Shown one piece after another: positions 25,650 to 35,161 of a DNA stretch of 64,000 nt. The position numbers were made by a program, and so were the translations under genes. Origin of the DNA: a bacterium (GTDB taxonomy: Bacteria; Zhuqueibacterota; Zhuqueibacteria; Oleimicrobiales; Geothermoviventaceae); contig JAPWUV010000006.1 in assembly GCA_028275345.1 (NCBI GenBank), positions 124,001-188,000 on the forward strand, in the 5' to 3' direction. Position 1 is the first letter of the stretch. Every line of letters begins with the position of its first letter. The notes under the pieces were generated by a model. That model worked only from the letters and a program-made list of their open reading frames with translations. It had not been told where the DNA came from and did no database searches.

Positions 25650-28565
25650 TTGAAGAAGACGGGCTCCCTTGGGGTCTGGTTCATCGGGCTCCTACTGGCA
25701 GTCGCGGGCGGGGTAGCACAGGGCGCCGACACGCTCCCAGCATTTCTGGATGACAAAGCACCCCCTACGTTTGACCAGAGCCGAAAGCTGTATCTGAATC
25801 GCCAAGCCAGACCCTTCGTGAACGACCTCGTTTGCCGAGAGCGGTTTCTGATCAGCCTGGTGGACCAGATCGCCGCCGAAGTGAACGCGCGCGGCGTGCA
25901 GGGCTGGTCTCGCTCCCGCATGGGATTCGACCTTGTCTACCGCCGGGCCGATAGCCTCACCGAGGCTTATGGCTCCGAGCTTCGAAAGCTGCTGCGGGTG
26001 GCGGGAACGCTGGACTCCTTGGAGCGCCAGGCACTCCAGGACGAGCGGATGGACCTGGTGTGGGCCATCCGCGATGCGAAGTCGCAGATCGCCGCTGCGA
26101 TGGACAATTCCGCACTCGAGGCCAACGAGGCTCAGCGCCGCCTCCTGCTCTTGCGTCGCGTCCAGTTCGAACTGGGAGAGCTCGTCCGCATCTACGATCA
26201 ACTGGAGGGCTTGCGCAGAGTAGCCACCACCCTCGGCCGCTTCGACGTGGTGGCCGAAATCGATGCCAACCAAGACATCCTGCTCCAAGCCGTTTCCACG
26301 TGGGGGAAGACCGAACCCCTCGATTCCAGGCTGGTGGATGAGTACATCTACGAGCTTTCTCGCCTCGTGAACGTGCTCACCCAGCTCGACGAACTGAGCG
26401 AGCGCGCTAGCGAATTCTCTCCGATGCTGGAAAGCCTCATCGGGGAGGCCAAGGCCAACATTCTTGCCACCCTCGATCCACGGATTCTCGAGGCCTTCGG
26501 CTATTCCCGGTTCACCCGAGGCGAGGGGGTCCCGCTCGGGGAGCTCCTGAAAGAGTGGGAGCGAAGCGAGTGGGTGGACTACCAGGTGGCGAGCACGTTC
26601 AACGAGATTATCTACCGAAAACTGCTCGAGACTGCGACCCCCTCCGAACGAGAGCGGATGCTCGCCCGGGCGCTGGAAGCCGGGGTCCAAGCCTACAGCA
26701 GTGGGGAATTCGCGCTAGCCGAACTTCATCTCTCCCACGCGCTGGAAACCTTCGAGCCATACGGATTCAACCTGGCCCCGGTCCATTTCTACCGCGGGGA
26801 GTGCCTGCTGGCGCTGGCGCGGTATCGTGAGGCGCTGGAGGAATACCAGCATCTGACGAAGGCCCCTGGCGTGCCTCCACAGTATGCCGGCCTTGCCAGC
26901 CTCCGCATGATCAGCCTCGCCTTCCTCGGCCAGGCGGTGGATGTGGACGAGGCTTACGTCTCCTTCGACCAGAATGCCGAGGCTCTCAGCCCTCAGGACC
27001 GGGCAGCAGGGCATTTCCTTGCCGGGCTGTGGTATCTGCAAGAGGGCCGTCCTGTCGAAGCGAAGAGATCGCTCGATCAGGTGTCCGATGGCTCGCCCTT
27101 CGGCTTGCAAGCGCGATTCCTCCGCGCCGTGGCTTTGGCACGCGTTGAAGGGTACGAGTCGGCGAAGCGGATCTTCCAAGAGCTTGCCAGTCTCTTGGAC
27201 GCTCCGGGCCGTGGCCCACTGGAAGCCTCCATCGCCAATGCCTCGCTGGTCAAACTCGGCCTCATCGCCTACGAGCAAGGCGAATACGAGCAAGCTGTGG
27301 CTTACCTCGAGAAGGTCCGCCCGAACCTCCCAGCCTATGAGGAGGCGTTGCTTGGCCTGGCGTGGTCCTACCTCAAACTGGGCGATTATCAAAGCCCGAT
27401 CCCAGCGGCGGAGGAAATCGTCCAGCGTTTTCTCGAGTCAGAGTACGCGTACGAGGCTACCGTCCTGGCCGCCCACTGCAAGCGCATCCTGGGCCGGCGT
27501 GAGGATGCGCTGGAGGATCTCCGCTACGTGACCAACGCCCGCATGGTGGAGGATCTCGCGCGAGAGTGGGGTAAGGAGCGCCTCCGCTTGAATCGGATCA
27601 AAATCTCGCTGGACAGCCTCGAGCAGGTCATCATCGAGCGAGGCGACCAACAGCTTTACCCCCAACTCCTCGAGGCCAAAGAACAGGTCAACTTCGCCCT
27701 TTGGATGATCGAGAACCCCGGCCCCGCCGGAGCCCGGATGCTTCAGGAATTCAACTCCGAGCGCTCCCGGATCGCCACGTTGCTGTCCCGCTGCGACCGA
27801 CTGCGCGAAGCGGCCGAAGAGCTCGGCCGAAAAGATCTCGTGTACCGCGTGGACAAGGTCCAGCACCGACTCCTGCGAACCATCGAGACGTACCACGGGG
27901 ACCTGACCATCACCCAAGTGAATCATTTCATCGACTACCCGTTGGCTTTGCGGGAGAGCACGTCGAGGTACGTGGTCTCGATTCTCGACTCCATGCGGCG
28001 CGAAACCGACTTCGAAGTGAACCGACTGGCCCAGATCAAACTTGAGCTCGATTCTTTGCGCGCGCTGGCGGAGCGGCTGGGCCGCCGCGATGTGGCGTTC
28101 GAGGCGGAGTTCCTCGGCAACCGCCTCCGCGGATTAGCGGGCGACCTCTGCTGGACGCAAGGCTGGATCGCCAGCCGGGATGCGCGCATCGTCGACGCCG
28201 ACTTCGACCGCTGGGCCGACTTCTCGGGCTTCGGCATGAGCGATATCACGCTCACGCTGCTCCGCGATCGGGAGCAAACCATGGCGCGCTACGCCGAGCT
28301 CATCCAAGCCATCGACCATCTCCTGCAGCAGCGACGGGAGGAGCTGGAGCAATCCCTCGCGCTCACCAACGAGAAGCTCCGCCGCCTGGAGCGCGAGTTG
28401 GAAGGGATCCGCCTCCAGCAGGTCCGGGAGCAACAACAACAGTACTTCGAGCGGGAATACTTCGATCGTTCCACCACCGAGACCCCTGCCAGCGGGTCTG
28501 AGGGAGCGTCCATTGGGCAGCCAGAACCTACAGGCGCAACCAAACATGCGACGGGCACGGAGTGA
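25650..28565 (+). CDS. Exported TPR-repeat protein, first gene of the motor operon
   Basis: A 971-residue helical protein. I use the TTG start at 25650 behind GTGAGGA because it gives an immediate signal peptide (KKTGSLGVWFIGLLLAVAGGVAQGA). The N-terminal 330 residues are long helices. Tetratricopeptide-like repeats cover about residues 350-600 (AYSSGEFALAELHLSHALE, YEQGEYEQAVAYLEKVRP). The rest is long amphipathic helix with a coiled-coil near the end (REELEQSLALTNEKLRRLERE region) and a polar tail. It is likely a periplasmic scaffold, judged from the TolQ/TolR/AgmX genes downstream. It overlaps the next gene by 20 bases. Confidence 0.85.
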   Translation: MKKTGSLGVWFIGLLLAVAGGVAQGADTLPAFLDDKAPPTFDQSRKLYLNRQARPFVNDLVCRERFLISLVDQIAAEVNARGVQGWSRSRMGFDLVYRRADSLTEAYGSELRKLLRVAGTLDSLERQALQDERMDLVWAIRDAKSQIAAAMDNSALEANEAQRRLLLLRRVQFELGELVRIYDQLEGLRRVATTLGRFDVVAEIDANQDILLQAVSTWGKTEPLDSRLVDEYIYELSRLVNVLTQLDELSERASEFSPMLESLIGEAKANILATLDPRILEAFGYSRFTRGEGVPLGELLKEWERSEWVDYQVASTFNEIIYRKLLETATPSERERMLARALEAGVQAYSSGEFALAELHLSHALETFEPYGFNLAPVHFYRGECLLALARYREALEEYQHLTKAPGVPPQYAGLASLRMISLAFLGQAVDVDEAYVSFDQNAEALSPQDRAAGHFLAGLWYLQEGRPVEAKRSLDQVSDGSPFGLQARFLRAVALARVEGYESAKRIFQELASLLDAPGRGPLEASIANASLVKLGLIAYEQGEYEQAVAYLEKVRPNLPAYEEALLGLAWSYLKLGDYQSPIPAAEEIVQRFLESEYAYEATVLAAHCKRILGRREDALEDLRYVTNARMVEDLAREWGKERLRLNRIKISLDSLEQVIIERGDQQLYPQLLEAKEQVNFALWMIENPGPAGARMLQEFNSERSRIATLLSRCDRLREAAEELGRKDLVYRVDKVQHRLLRTIETYHGDLTITQVNHFIDYPLALRESTSRYVVSILDSMRRETDFEVNRLAQIKLELDSLRALAERLGRRDVAFEAEFLGNRLRGLAGDLCWTQGWIASRDARIVDADFDRWADFSGFGMSDITLTLLRDREQTMARYAELIQAIDHLLQQRREELEQSLALTNEKLRRLERELEGIRLQQVREQQQQYFEREYFDRSTTETPASGSEGASIGQPEPTGATKHATGTE

Positions 28566-31500
28566 AATCGCGGCCATCTTGGCGCTTTGCCTCTTCGCGC
28601 TGACGGGAGGGATCGCGCAGACAGCGAGGGCGCAGAGTTCCGGGACCCCGGCGGGTGCGTACCCGGACTCCCTGCGCAGCTTCTCCCCTGAGGAGCTGAT
28701 GCGCTACCGCCAATTCTACCAGCGCGAGATCGCTCGCCTCGAAGAGGAAATCCGGCAACTGCGCGATCACGGGATCCAAGACAGCGAGGATTTCCTCAGC
28801 CGTCATCCCGAAAGCAAAGTAGTGGACAAGATCCTCTTGCGCCTGGCCGAGTTCTACTACTACCAGACCCAGGAGGACTTTCAGAGAAGAATGGAGGAGT
28901 ATGAGCAGCTCCTTGCCCGACACGACCGTGGCGAGCTGGCCGAGCTACCCCCGGAGCCGAAGAAGGATTACCACCGGGCGCTGAGCCTCTATCGCACCCT
29001 GATCGAACAGTTCCCCCAGAGCAAGTACGTGGACGATGCCCTCTACAATACGGCCTTCCTGATGGAAGACGAAGGCCGGCAGTCCGAAGCCCTGCAGGTC
29101 TACCAAGAGCTGATCGACCAGTTCCCTCAGTCCCCCTACGTGCCGGAAGCCCTGATGCGAATGGCGGAGTACTACTTCAATCCGCCGGTCAATCAGATTG
29201 AGAAGGCGATCGAGCTCTATCAGAAGGTCCTGGCCTTCCACGACACGCCCCGGTACGACGAGGCCCTTTACCGACTCGGATGGTGCTATTTCCGCCTCGG
29301 AGACTATCCTCGCGCCATCTCCTACTTCACCCTGCTGGCGGACGATATCAACCTGGCCAAGCAATACGACCGCGATCAGAAGATCAGCAACCCGGCGCTT
29401 CAGGAGGAGTCCATTGAGTACATCGGGATCAGCTTCCTCGACTTTGGCGGACCCGAACGAGCCGCCCGTTACATCCGGGAGATCGGAGACCGCGAGTACG
29501 GCTTCACGATCCTGAAGAAGATCGGCGACGTCTACTTCGATGAGAAGGAAGAATTCGGCAACGCCATCGAGGCGTATCGCGTCCTCCTTTCGCTGTACCC
29601 GAACCATCCGAAGGCGCCGGAGATCCAGAACCGAATCGTGCTCGCCTGCCGGAAGCTACAGGATGACGGGCTGGCCATGCAGGAACGGCTACGTCTCTTC
29701 GAGCAATACGGGCCGGGGGGACCGTGGTGGCAGCAGAATCAGCACGAGAAGGACGCCCTCCGCACGGCCGAGCTCCTGGCCAGGTCAGCTCTTGCCGACA
29801 ATCTGAGCCTCCTTCTCGCCCAAGCGACCGAGCAAAACAGCCCGTCGCTCTATCGCGAGTACGTCCGGCAGGCCCGCATCTTTCTGGAGCATTTCGCGGG
29901 CGACAGCCTAGCCCCGCAGATCCATTGGAACCTCGCGCTGATCCTGGACACCAAGCTCGGCGAGCGGGACGAAGCGTTCCGGCAGTACCTCTCCCTCAGC
30001 AATACCTACCTGGGCTCACCGTATCAGAAGATGGCGGCGGAGAACGCCGTCGCCTTGGCCAAGGAGATGGTCGAGGGCGGGACGGACTCGGCTTCAGCGC
30101 ACAGAGGAACCCTTTCGGAGCCGGAAAAACGGCTCGTGGAAGCGTACGACAACTTCATCCGCCTCTTCCCGGACGACCCGGAGACGGGACTGATGCTGGC
30201 CGGAGCGGGTGCGCTCTTCTACAATCACCGTCAGTTCGACGAGGCCTTGCGGTATTTCAAGACCCTGGTGAATCGCTTCCCGCAAAGCGAATATCTGGAG
30301 ACGGCGCGCCTGACCATCGTGGAAAGCTATTTCGGGAAGAAAGATTACCGGAGCACCGAGATCGCGGCGAAGCGCATCCTCAGCACTACGCAGACCGACG
30401 AGCTGCGCCAGAAGGCCAAGCGCCGCTTGGCGGAGGCCATCTTCCTCACGGCCGATTCCCTCTCGCGCCAGGGTGAACATCGTGCCGCGGGAAAGGAGTT
30501 CGCGAGGGTCGCGGCCGAAGTGCCGGACATCGATTTCGCAGACCTGGCCCTGTTCAAGGCGGGCACGGAATTCGACCAGGCCCAGGACTTCGCGACGGCG
30601 GTCAGTGTGTACGAGAAGCTCCTGGCCGATTACCCGGATTCCCGCTACAAACTGGACGCGATGAACAATCTCGCCCTGGACTACGGCGAGCTGAAGCGCT
30701 ACGGCGATGCCGCGTTAACGTACGAGAAGCTGGCGGACCTTCATCCCGACAGCACACGCGCGCAGGATGCGCTGTACAATGCGAGCGCCTTCTACGTGCG
30801 CGCCGAAGACTGGCGCAGCGCCATCCGCGTCAACCGGCGGTTCGTGGAGCGCTATCCCCGGAGCCGGGAAGCGGATGACCTCTTCTTCGACATCGCCTCC
30901 TACTACCTCAAACTCGGCGAGTTAGCCAGTGCCAACCAGATCTACGGCGAGTACGCAGAGCGCTTCCCCAATTCGCCAAGAGTAGTGGAGAGCTACTTCC
31001 GGAGAGGGGAGTATTACCGGGCGCAGGGCGATCTTTCCCAGGCCAAGGCGGAGTTCGAAAAAGCCATCCAGCACGCCTCGATGCTGCAACTCCGAGGTCT
31101 CGAGGCGAACGATTACTTCCATGCTGAGGCTTTGTTCGCCCTGACCGAGCTCAAGTACGCCGAATACACCCAAATCGCCTTCCGCCTGCCTGAAGAATCC
31201 CTGCGGCAGAGCAAGCGGCGTAAGGCGGATCTCCTCAAGGAGCTGGTGGATGCGTACGCCAAGGTGGCGCGCTTCGGTACGCCGCGCCTCTACCAGTCGA
31301 CGTACCGCATCGCTGAGGTGTACGAGGGATTTGCGGACACGTGGGCATCCCAGGAGGTGGCGGAGACGGATCCCACGCGCCGGGCCGTAAAGCTCAAGAC
31401 GATCGACGAAGAGGCGGCCCAACTTTACGAGAAGGCCCTCAGCGCCTACTTGGAGGCCGTGAATGTGCTGGAGAGGGTGGCCAAAGAATATGCGGCAGCC

Positions 31501-33150
31501 CATCCGGATACGGCCTCCCGCGAGGGGCGTGCAGCAGCCCTCCTGGATACCACGCTCCAAGCGGCCCAGCGGTGGACCAGCCTTGCCAAGCTCAAGGCAA
31601 ACCACGTGGCGTACAAGATCGCCGAGGTGAGCTTCGAAGCGGCAAGGCGCCTGGTTGCGGCCCCGGTCCCGAAGGAGCTCGGGGAGATCGCCGAGCTGGA
31701 GTACTGGAACCAGCTCTACTCCAAAGCCGTGGCGCCGATCGTGGAGCGGACGCTCGCCTATCACCGGCGGAATCTGAGCCTGGCTCGCCAGCTGAGCACC
31801 GAAAACGAATGGGTGTCCAATTCGCGGCGGCGGATCGCGGAGATCGGGCTGCTCATCCCGAACGGCTATCAGGCCCTGGCCGACTCGGCGCTGGCCCGCT
31901 ACACGCGCGCCGTGCTCGACTTCGCCTATCTCTTGGCGAAGGCCGACTCGAACCCGAACCTGGAAAACCAGATCTACGAGAAAGCCGGCCAGGTGGGCCA
32001 CCTGCTCGACTACACCAAATCCTTCTCGAAAACGGCGGCGGAGCTCGGAATCTCATCCCTCGCCGCATTGGACAGCCTCGCTTCCGTATCCGGGATGACG
32101 GAGGAGTACGCCAGGCAATTCCACGAGCGATGGTCTGACTTCGGCTTGCGTTGTGATTCGCTGAGTCGTCAGGCCAAGGAGTGGAAAGAGCAGGCCCTCG
32201 AGCTCCGCAAACGCACGGGAAACTACGTCTGGGAGGACGCCTCCCTCACTTTCGAGGATGCGCAGTTCTCGCTGGAAGATGCCAGCCTTTCCGCGCTCGA
32301 GGCGGCCTACCGACTGGCCGAGGGCTACAAGCTGCGCAGTCCACGGATTGGCCCCGTCGTGCTCTGCCTGCTCCAGAAAGACCCGGAGAAGTACGCGCCG
32401 CTCGTGGGACTTAGCCTCCGACACGACACCACTGCGGCGGACACCTCCTGGCACGCGGAGCTCATCGACCCGTCTTCGCCGGACCGTTCCGTGGGCCTGG
32501 GACGGACGGAAATCGTCGAGACGCTGGGAAACGCACCGCAACCCTTGCCTGTCCTCGCGATCCGGGGTCCCGCAGGTTCATCCGATACCACCCGGTCTTC
32601 CCGGAGCATTTGTGACTCCCTGCGGTGGCGCGTCTCGCGGGAAATCTCGATCCCAGGTCTCCCCGCCGAAGGGCAGATCCGGGTTTTCTCCACCTCGACC
32701 TACGATCTCTTTCTCAATGGGCAGTACATCTCCCATGTGGAGATCGAGAAGGGCTCGCAGGGCTCCTGGCATATCCACAAGCTCACCGAATTCCTGGCCG
32801 AAGGCCCGAATCGGGTCGAGCTTTGGCTTCCGGCGGGCAGCGACACTACGTCGTCCCGTTTCGCCGCCGAGCTACGCTTGACCTTCGTCGCAGATTGGCA
32901 AACGCAGAAATACCGCCTGGGGCTCGCCCCAGCGGATCCCGAACTCGGTCGGCTCCTGTATTTCCACAAGAATCTCATCCCGGACTGGCAACTCTCGCGA
33001 GGGAAGCCCTATGAAGAGAAGTTGGCTAACGGTGGGAGCGGCCACCCTGATGTTGACCTGCGCCGGCTACAGCCAAACCGCCTCGCCGACGAAGGCAGGA
33101 CGGTCACCGGCGGCCGTAAAGGAAATGGATCTGGGGACGATATACATTGA
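28546..33150 (+). CDS. Giant exported TPR protein with C-terminal jelly-roll-like domain
   Basis: A 1534-residue protein starting with a signal peptide (MRRARSEIAAILALCLFALT, to ARAQ). At least a dozen tetratricopeptide repeats fill residues 80-900; units such as LYRTLIEQFPQSKYVDDALY and SVYEKLLADYPDSRYKLDAM are YbgF/BamD-like. A helical region follows. Near 1370-1480 a beta-rich module (IRVFSTSTYDLFLNGQYIS, WHIHKLTEFLAEGPNRVELW) resembles sugar-binding jelly-roll modules of glycosidases. The last 47 codons overlap the next gene in another frame, so the true C-terminus is uncertain (a frameshift is possible). It probably forms the periplasmic framework of the TolQR-driven machine. Confidence 0.85.
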   Translation: MRRARSEIAAILALCLFALTGGIAQTARAQSSGTPAGAYPDSLRSFSPEELMRYRQFYQREIARLEEEIRQLRDHGIQDSEDFLSRHPESKVVDKILLRLAEFYYYQTQEDFQRRMEEYEQLLARHDRGELAELPPEPKKDYHRALSLYRTLIEQFPQSKYVDDALYNTAFLMEDEGRQSEALQVYQELIDQFPQSPYVPEALMRMAEYYFNPPVNQIEKAIELYQKVLAFHDTPRYDEALYRLGWCYFRLGDYPRAISYFTLLADDINLAKQYDRDQKISNPALQEESIEYIGISFLDFGGPERAARYIREIGDREYGFTILKKIGDVYFDEKEEFGNAIEAYRVLLSLYPNHPKAPEIQNRIVLACRKLQDDGLAMQERLRLFEQYGPGGPWWQQNQHEKDALRTAELLARSALADNLSLLLAQATEQNSPSLYREYVRQARIFLEHFAGDSLAPQIHWNLALILDTKLGERDEAFRQYLSLSNTYLGSPYQKMAAENAVALAKEMVEGGTDSASAHRGTLSEPEKRLVEAYDNFIRLFPDDPETGLMLAGAGALFYNHRQFDEALRYFKTLVNRFPQSEYLETARLTIVESYFGKKDYRSTEIAAKRILSTTQTDELRQKAKRRLAEAIFLTADSLSRQGEHRAAGKEFARVAAEVPDIDFADLALFKAGTEFDQAQDFATAVSVYEKLLADYPDSRYKLDAMNNLALDYGELKRYGDAALTYEKLADLHPDSTRAQDALYNASAFYVRAEDWRSAIRVNRRFVERYPRSREADDLFFDIASYYLKLGELASANQIYGEYAERFPNSPRVVESYFRRGEYYRAQGDLSQAKAEFEKAIQHASMLQLRGLEANDYFHAEALFALTELKYAEYTQIAFRLPEESLRQSKRRKADLLKELVDAYAKVARFGTPRLYQSTYRIAEVYEGFADTWASQEVAETDPTRRAVKLKTIDEEAAQLYEKALSAYLEAVNVLERVAKEYAAAHPDTASREGRAAALLDTTLQAAQRWTSLAKLKANHVAYKIAEVSFEAARRLVAAPVPKELGEIAELEYWNQLYSKAVAPIVERTLAYHRRNLSLARQLSTENEWVSNSRRRIAEIGLLIPNGYQALADSALARYTRAVLDFAYLLAKADSNPNLENQIYEKAGQVGHLLDYTKSFSKTAAELGISSLAALDSLASVSGMTEEYARQFHERWSDFGLRCDSLSRQAKEWKEQALELRKRTGNYVWEDASLTFEDAQFSLEDASLSALEAAYRLAEGYKLRSPRIGPVVLCLLQKDPEKYAPLVGLSLRHDTTAADTSWHAELIDPSSPDRSVGLGRTEIVETLGNAPQPLPVLAIRGPAGSSDTTRSSRSICDSLRWRVSREISIPGLPAEGQIRVFSTSTYDLFLNGQYISHVEIEKGSQGSWHIHKLTEFLAEGPNRVELWLPAGSDTTSSRFAAELRLTFVADWQTQKYRLGLAPADPELGRLLYFHKNLIPDWQLSRGKPYEEKLANGGSGHPDVDLRRLQPNRLADEGRTVTGGRKGNGSGDDIH

Positions 33151-33343
33151 GGCGAAGGTAGAAAAGCCGCGGGTGGCGCTCCTTCCCAAGAGGATCCGAC
33201 CGAACCTTGCGGAAATCGAGTTCGTCGACCGCAGCTTCAAGCGGGAAGTGGAACGTCTGCCGGAAACGGATCTCCTGGTTCCCTCTTCCCTCTTGCGGCC
33301 CAGGAAGATCCGCCCCGTAGACGAGCTGATCGTCAAGGAATGA
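33011..33343 (+). CDS. Small exported protein of the motor operon
   Basis: A 110-residue protein with a good signal peptide (MKRSWLTVGAATLMLTCAGYSQ). The mature part is short and charged, with DLGTIYIEAKVEKPRVALLPKR and IEFVDRSFKREVERLPETD. I do not recognise a named family. The Tyr/Glu/Pro-rich VEKPRVALLPKR stretch looks like a linear binding segment for the periplasmic part of TolR or the TonB-like partner; this is inference. It starts inside the 3' end of the giant TPR gene, an unusually long 140-base overlap. It ends about 30 bases before the TolQ gene. Confidence 0.75.
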   Translation: MKRSWLTVGAATLMLTCAGYSQTASPTKAGRSPAAVKEMDLGTIYIEAKVEKPRVALLPKRIRPNLAEIEFVDRSFKREVERLPETDLLVPSSLLRPRKIRPVDELIVKE

Positions 33344-33376
33344 CGTGGAAGGACCCAAACCAAGGAGGCGATGTCC

Positions 33377-34027
33377 ATGGCGGAGATGGTACGCAACTTC
33401 AGCCCCGACACGGCCGGATGGCTGTTCATGTGGATCCTGCTCGCCACGGCGATGTTCATGGTCGCCATCGCCGTCGAACGAGTGCTCTACATCCGCAAGC
33501 GTGGCAGCTTGGACGCTCATCGTTTCGCAGCGGAGATTCGCAAGCTCGTTGGCCAGGGCGAATACGACAAGGCCCTGAGACTGTGCGAAGCCTCGGAGGA
33601 CAAGCCTCTGGCCCACGTGCTGGCAGCCGGGCTGAGGAAGATCGTCCAGGGGAAGTCCACCGACCCGCGCGCCGTCCAGAACGCTGTGGACGAGGGCGCG
33701 CTGGAGGTCATCCCCAAGCTGCAGGAGCGCACGGGCTACTTGGCCACCATCGCCAACGTGGCCACGTTGATCGGACTCATGGGCACCATCTACGGGCTCA
33801 TCATCGCCTTCCGTAGCATCTCGGCTCCCGGCATCGACCCAACGGAGAAGGCGCGTCTGCTGGCGGCTGGGATCTCTACCGCCATGAACACGACGCTCCT
33901 CGGTTTGCTCATCGCGGTGCCTGCGGTGCTGGTGTACACCTACATCACCAACCGCACCACCCGGATCATCGACGAGATCGACGAACACACGGTGAAGTTC
34001 GTCAACCTGCTCACGGAGAGGCAGTGA
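33377..34027 (+). CDS. MotA/TolQ/ExbB proton channel family protein
   Basis: A 216-residue inner-membrane stator protein. It has three transmembrane segments: one near the N-terminus (GWLFMWILLATAMFMVAIAVERVL) and two around the conserved ATLIGLMGTIYGLIIAF and TTLLGLLIAVPAVLVYTYI stretches, separated by a cytoplasmic loop. With the two TolR-type partners it would form a proton-driven complex that moves or energises a periplasmic/outer-membrane partner. Two ATG codons (33371 and 33377) follow AAGGAGG; the second has better spacing. Confidence 0.95.
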   Translation: MAEMVRNFSPDTAGWLFMWILLATAMFMVAIAVERVLYIRKRGSLDAHRFAAEIRKLVGQGEYDKALRLCEASEDKPLAHVLAAGLRKIVQGKSTDPRAVQNAVDEGALEVIPKLQERTGYLATIANVATLIGLMGTIYGLIIAFRSISAPGIDPTEKARLLAAGISTAMNTTLLGLLIAVPAVLVYTYITNRTTRIIDEIDEHTVKFVNLLTERQ

Positions 34028-34029
34028 CC

Positions 34030-34563
34030 ATGGCGTTCCGTCCGTCGCTTCGCAGCAGCCACGTCGACACATCGCCCGAGATGAACATGTTCCCCATGAT
34101 GAACCTCATGGTCGTGCTGATCCCGCTCCTGCTGTCCACGGCGCAGATCGTCCGTCTCAGTATGCTCGAGATCAATTTGCCCCCATCGGCGGGCGCGGGA
34201 GGACAGGGACCAGCAGCCCCGGTTGAGGCCGAGAGGAAGCTGGATCTGGCTGTGACGATCACGGACCAGGGGTTCTTCATCTCGAGCTCGGCCGCCGTGT
34301 TGAGCAACGCCTCCGGAGAAGGTCCCACCATCCCGAAACGGGACGGAGAGTACGATTTCGCAAGGCTCTCGGAGGTCCTCTACGAGATCAAACAGAAGGT
34401 GGAGGGACGCTTCAAGGACGACAACCGGATCATCATCGTGGCGGAGCCTCAGATCCGCTACCAGACGGTAGTGAGCACCATGGATGCCGCGCGCTGCATC
34501 GAACGGGACGGGAAAAAGATCCTCCTTTTCCCGGAAGTCGCCGTCGGAGCCGGCGTCCTGTAA
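34030..34563 (+). CDS. ExbD/TolR-family protein, first copy
   Basis: A 177-residue partner of the TolQ-like channel. It has a short cytoplasmic start, one transmembrane helix (MNMFPMMNLMVVLIPLLLSTAQ) and a periplasmic domain with the typical VTITDQGFFIS strand and YQTVVSTMDAAR helix. The usual proton-carrying Asp of ExbD (N-terminal part of the helix) is not present in its normal place: the segment reads EMNMFPMMNLMVVLIPLL. The second copy does carry an Asp (SMMDMFTILLVFLL), which suggests a division of labour. The ATG at 34030 lies just after the tolQ stop. Confidence 0.92.
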   Translation: MAFRPSLRSSHVDTSPEMNMFPMMNLMVVLIPLLLSTAQIVRLSMLEINLPPSAGAGGQGPAAPVEAERKLDLAVTITDQGFFISSSAAVLSNASGEGPTIPKRDGEYDFARLSEVLYEIKQKVEGRFKDDNRIIIVAEPQIRYQTVVSTMDAARCIERDGKKILLFPEVAVGAGVL

Positions 34564-34598
34564 GGGTACGGACCTGCTAAGTGCCTACGGGGAAAGCC

Positions 34599-35114
34599 AT
34601 GAGCGTGAAACGCAGCTGGTTAGGGTTCCCAGCCTCGCGGGCTAAGAAGCACAGCTCGGGCCCGAGCAAGGTGGCGCTGAATCTGACCTCCATGATGGAC
34701 ATGTTCACGATCTTGCTCGTCTTCCTGCTCCGGGCCTACTCGCTGGAAGGCCAATTGGTCCACCCTTCCTACTACCTGACGCTTCCGAAGTCCACCGCCA
34801 ATCAGCCGCCTGAACTGGCCCTGGAGCTGGTGGTATCCAAGGAGTGGGTGATGGTGAACAACAAGCCGGTGGCCCGAACCTCAGACGTGCAAAAACAGAG
34901 GGAGCTCATCATCCCCGAACTCAAAGCGGAGCTGGATCTCCATGCCCGGGAAGCGAAGAAGATGGAGTCCCTCTACGGCACTCCCTTCTCGGGGAAGATC
35001 ACCATCCAGGGCGACAAGGATCTACCGTACGAGACCTTGGTGAAGGTGATGGCCACCTGCGGCCGCGCAGAGTTCCCCAACATGCGATTGGTGGTCTACC
35101 AGCGTGAAGGGTGA
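34599..35114 (+). CDS. ExbD/TolR-family protein, second copy
   Basis: A 171-residue paralogue of the preceding protein. Its single transmembrane helix begins NLTSMMDMFTILLVFLLRAY, with the conserved Asp that carries protons in ExbD/TolR/MotB. The periplasmic domain contains LELVVSKEWVMVNNKPV, and the closing KITIQGDKDLPYETLVKVM is typical. Paired TolR genes behind one TolQ also occur in the Myxococcus Agl gliding motor (AglR/AglQ/AglS). I use the ATG at 34599; a GTG six codons earlier is possible. It lies 35 bases from the previous gene, in one operon. Confidence 0.93.
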   Translation: MSVKRSWLGFPASRAKKHSSGPSKVALNLTSMMDMFTILLVFLLRAYSLEGQLVHPSYYLTLPKSTANQPPELALELVVSKEWVMVNNKPVARTSDVQKQRELIIPELKAELDLHAREAKKMESLYGTPFSGKITIQGDKDLPYETLVKVMATCGRAEFPNMRLVVYQREG

Positions 35115-35161
35115 TCCGGAGGCAGTTCCGGCTATAGCCAACCATCGAAACAGGGTGACCG

